From NCBI GenBank assembly GCA_024500155.1, contig CM044869.1, positions 48,563,898 through 48,627,897 on the forward strand: a stretch of DNA of 64,000 bases. Reading direction: 5' to 3'. This DNA is from Chenopodium formosanum (Eukaryota > Streptophyta > Magnoliopsida > Caryophyllales > Amaranthaceae). This document shows positions 61,301 through 64,000 of the stretch, piece by piece. The notes below the pieces were generated by a model, which searched no databases, was not told the origin of the DNA, and saw only the letters and a program-made list of their open reading frames with translations. The translations under genes and the position numbers were made by a program. Position 1 is the first letter of the stretch. Every line of letters starts with the position of its first letter.

Positions 61301-64000
61301 CCATCACTACTAATTATTAAAGAAGAATGAGCTTATGCCTTTTATCTTTATGCTCAGCAAATTCCTAGTGAAATTAATCTACCATGTACTTCAAAAGGGA
61401 AGCAGCCTAGCCACAAGATTAATACACACGGCCACACAAGTAGGTGGAAAACAGATTGGGATCTGATTCCCTTGAAGAAAACAAAACCGAAGGAAACATA
61501 TCAACAGGGAGACAATTCACTATGCAAAGGAGAACAGAAGACTAGATGAGAGCAAAAACAGAAAATTATTAGTGAATCCTTCTCATCCTTGTATTTTTAT
61601 GGTTTGGAAGTTCCGTTATATTAACTGTGCATAATTCAATAAACCGTAGGAAACAGAAGCCAAAAGCGCAAAGCTGATTTTGATCAAGTTGTAGTGTATT
61701 TTGGTTATGTTTCTCTAGCAATGAGCAGCTAATTGTTTTCCAGGATTTATTATCAAACTTTAGCTATGTAATTTGATAATTAACTTAGTGTTGGAATTAT
61801 CTTTGGTGCTATTATTGAATTATTCATCTATAAAATTGATAATTAATCCTAAGAAATTCAGGTTATAAAATTATGCAAAGATAACAATGCATTGTGATCA
61901 AACCAATGAATGCATTGTCTAAGCTTTGTTTATACAGGCCATGTCACCAAGTCAGTCTCAATTGTGACCCAAAGCTCATAGCCTAAGGCATCTATATCCG
62001 TTTAATTGCAAATCAAACTAGAAAATTAGCTGTATAATTAGTGGTGAATCAAATGTCCTTTCCAATTACTGATTGATCCCCCAGGTTACCCTTATCTTGA
62101 CCATTTAGATAATATAGTTTCTATTCTGTTATTTGTTTTATATTAATTAGAATCAGAAACAACTTATTTACCTGGTTTTTGTCACTAACTCACTATCTAT
62201 AAGATATCCAAGTATTTGTCACTATCCTTTTGAACTTCTACGCTTGTATGAATACGATTTATAGCATGTCTAAATTTGCTATCAAGCAACAACATTAAAA
62301 CAAGAAACATGGAGCTTTTAACAAGGATATGCATCATTGGAACAACTAGTAAGAAAGCTCCAAAATAGTGCTACTTCAAAGCTTAAACAATGCTCTCCTG
62401 ACCCACTTCAAGAGTGATCTTTACCAAATATTCTCAAAGAACCAGAATATCATTGTCTTGTGTGCCATGAAAGGTCATCAGACAACAGCTAGCAAATAGC
62501 TCGAGAGTGGCAGGCATGTAGTATTTTGAACCCATGATTCATGGTGATCAGGCAGAGAAGAAATACCAAGCCAACATTTTCAGGGGAATCATGAGTCTAG
62601 ATATGGTTCAAAAAAATCTTCCGGGACAAAGCTCACGAATGCTAGAAAAGTATATTAGTTAAACTATGTTTTATAAAAGATAATGACTACTAACCTTTTA
62701 GAATGGAAACCCTAGTCTTAGGATTGGAAATTGGAAATCGGTGTCCCAGCCAATTGAACTCTGTCATTGAAGCAGCTTGTTGAGACCTTGCCTCAGCCAT
62801 GACAGCCTGCATATACAAAGACAGTTATAGCTCCTTGAAAGACCTGACTGTAGTCTGCAAATTGGTTTAAGCCCAATTCAACAGGATAAATTGTATGTTT
62901 AAAATGATTGGGAAAGTAGCAAAGCACCCTCAACAGATGCATATCTTTAGGGATTACACTATTCATGACATTTAAAGATCTAGGCTGATAACTCTTACTT
63001 TATAAAAATGAAGCATAAATCCAAGCTACAAACGAGTCTGATACATGTTTTTCAAAAATATAAGGTAGTTTTTCAAGCTAAAAGTTCAAGGACCTTCACA
63101 GGAACATAAACTGGCAGAAATGGTTCAAATTACAGAAAAGCAAACTTACTTCCAACTTGGATTTGAAAAGGTCCAATGCTGGCCCCTCCATTTCACCAAT
63201 CTGCTTAAGTTCTGAAGCTTGCAGATTGGACTGGCCTATTTTGTGTAAGCAGTACCTAATACTAGGCTCTAGCTCTTCCACACGTTCACGACACAGAACC
63301 TGATTTTCAAGGTCTCCATACTTCCCAAGCTCTTCATAGACAGCCCTGCAATGTTAACATTACCATAAGAGTTATGCTCTGTTTGAATAAAGTGACAACG
63401 AATATGTGCCCCCGTCATACATAACATTCCTGCAGCATGCAGCCTAGAGGCATGTGGCTTCCAATTAAAACCAACAAATGACACTAAGACAAGTATTCTA
63501 GCATCTTCAGATGTTCTTGAATCATTAATGCCATAAGAATCATGCAGAAGGATATAATTCATAACAAAATAAGATTTTTTTTTTTAACAATGACACCGCT
63601 AGTCATCTACAAGCTAAAGACAGTATAATGCACCTGGCACTCTTGAAATTCCGTAACGCCATGTCCCAATTCTGATCTTGCTCGAACAACAAGTTGCCTT
63701 TCATATATGATGCATAAGCCTGGTCACAGTGAAACACATGTTCAGTTCCAATAGTAAGTAATAAAAACTTCAAATGCGATGTTGGTCATGCAACCTAGTT
63801 TTCTTGAAAAACATACTAAAACATTATAAGTTTAAGTCACAATGCTGCTTGAACAATAACGCAGGAAAACAGAAACTAGTACCTAACTGTAGCTTTGGCA
63901 ACTAGATATGAATAGCTCCAAAAGTGATTAAAGTATTCAAGGGAATTAAACAATCCTTAACTTGCCTAACATCACAATCAAGAGCATATCGCTCAAGACT
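58375..64000 (-). CDS. SRP68: Signal recognition particle subunit SRP68, 3' part
   Basis: SRP68 pairs with SRP72 on SRP RNA and helps target ribosomes making secretory proteins to the ER. Coding exons seen (all -): 64000-63971 (runs off the window), 63719-63634, 63345-63150, 62806-62695, 60785-60658, 60537-60331, 60187-60078, 59623-59494, 59157-59008, 58584-58375. The nine complete exons total 443 codons with stop and stay in one frame. Recognised by EELEPSIRYCLHKIG, then EFNWLGHRFPISNPKTRVSI in the RNA-binding half, TPR-like helices (AKSYSLAGKRAEAYALYSRAL) and the ending FPTLDNRMKKTRGFWPWR. The 5' end and start codon lie beyond the window, perhaps 150 or more residues. The donor of the edge exon is read as GTGAT|GTTAGG because that keeps frame; an alternative AG|GCAAGT would not. 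Confidence 0.9.
61114..61166 (-). mobile_element. 5'-truncated SINE stub (Au-like) with target duplication
   Basis: A 53-bp insert in an SRP68 intron is flanked by exact 12-bp direct repeats ttatcgactcct (61102-61113 and 61167-61178). On the - strand it reads ATAGCCGACCCCACTTATGG, then GATTAAGGCTTTGATTGATTG, similar to the 3' end of the plant Au SINE family. The 12-bp duplication and simple-repeat tail fit L1-mediated insertion. The family name is from recollection, not a search. Confidence 0.65.
61179..62694 (-). other. Large SRP68 intron, rest
   Basis: Intronic sequence between the exons at 62806-62695 and 60785-60658. No other gene, RNA or bounded element was recognised. Confidence 0.6.

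Noticed and set aside
63965..63971. GC-AG type donor (AG|GCAAGT) for the SRP68 exon at the window edge
   Set aside because: Splicing there would put the next exon (AYASYMKGN...) out of frame; the nearby GT at 63970-63969 keeps the frame.

Overview
This is a stretch of nuclear DNA from a flowering plant, most likely a eudicot. The evidence is spliced genes with GT-AG introns, an intron-poor P-class PPR gene, a plant-type ARF-GAP of the BAR-PH-ArfGAP-ankyrin class, and a dense load of plant transposons. AT-rich DNA and frequent 'tactccgta'-like words would suit Caryophyllales, but that is a guess.

Three host genes are visible. A mitochondrial-type PPR gene lies on the + strand (12939-16043). 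An AGD-type ARF GTPase-activating protein lies on the - strand (19 coding exons, 55416 down to 39908; the spliced reading frame closes at 831 codons). The 3' two-thirds or more of a gene for signal recognition particle subunit SRP68 lies on the - strand (64000 down to 58375) and runs off the right edge. They have unrelated housekeeping roles (organelle RNA processing, vesicle trafficking, co-translational targeting) and are not an operon or pathway cluster.

Most of the rest is mobile DNA, and many elements have boundaries readable to the base. At 1-12.6 kb there is a hAT deletion derivative (2058-3368), a Tourist-like MITE carrying a nested CACTA element (6800-7689), a foldback repeat (7718-7939), two back-to-back Tourist-like MITEs sharing one TAA target (8461-8992), and a non-autonomous Helitron (10032-11711). 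At 16440-19497, just 3' of the PPR gene, sits a hAT element with an uninterrupted two-exon transposase and an exact 8-bp target duplication. At 24.4-38.1 kb, an L1-type LINE remnant on the - strand has been split by a 12.07-kb LTR retrotransposon (25353-37418, - strand). That element has a CCTGC target duplication, very similar LTRs, a broken gag, no recognisable pol and a long repeat-rich 3' region. Inside AGD introns lie a 3.2-kb internally deleted LTR element (50300-53518) and a 1.16-kb Mutator-like element with a GC-rich core (46927-48087). An SRP68 intron holds a 53-bp SINE stub.

No CRISPR array, rRNA gene, tRNA gene or clearly new biochemical system was recognised. The less ordinary items are the intact-looking hAT transposase, the GC-rich GCGCGCAACT clusters confined to the 12-kb retroelement, and the protease-to-integrase-tail reading frame left by a deletion in the intronic LTR element.
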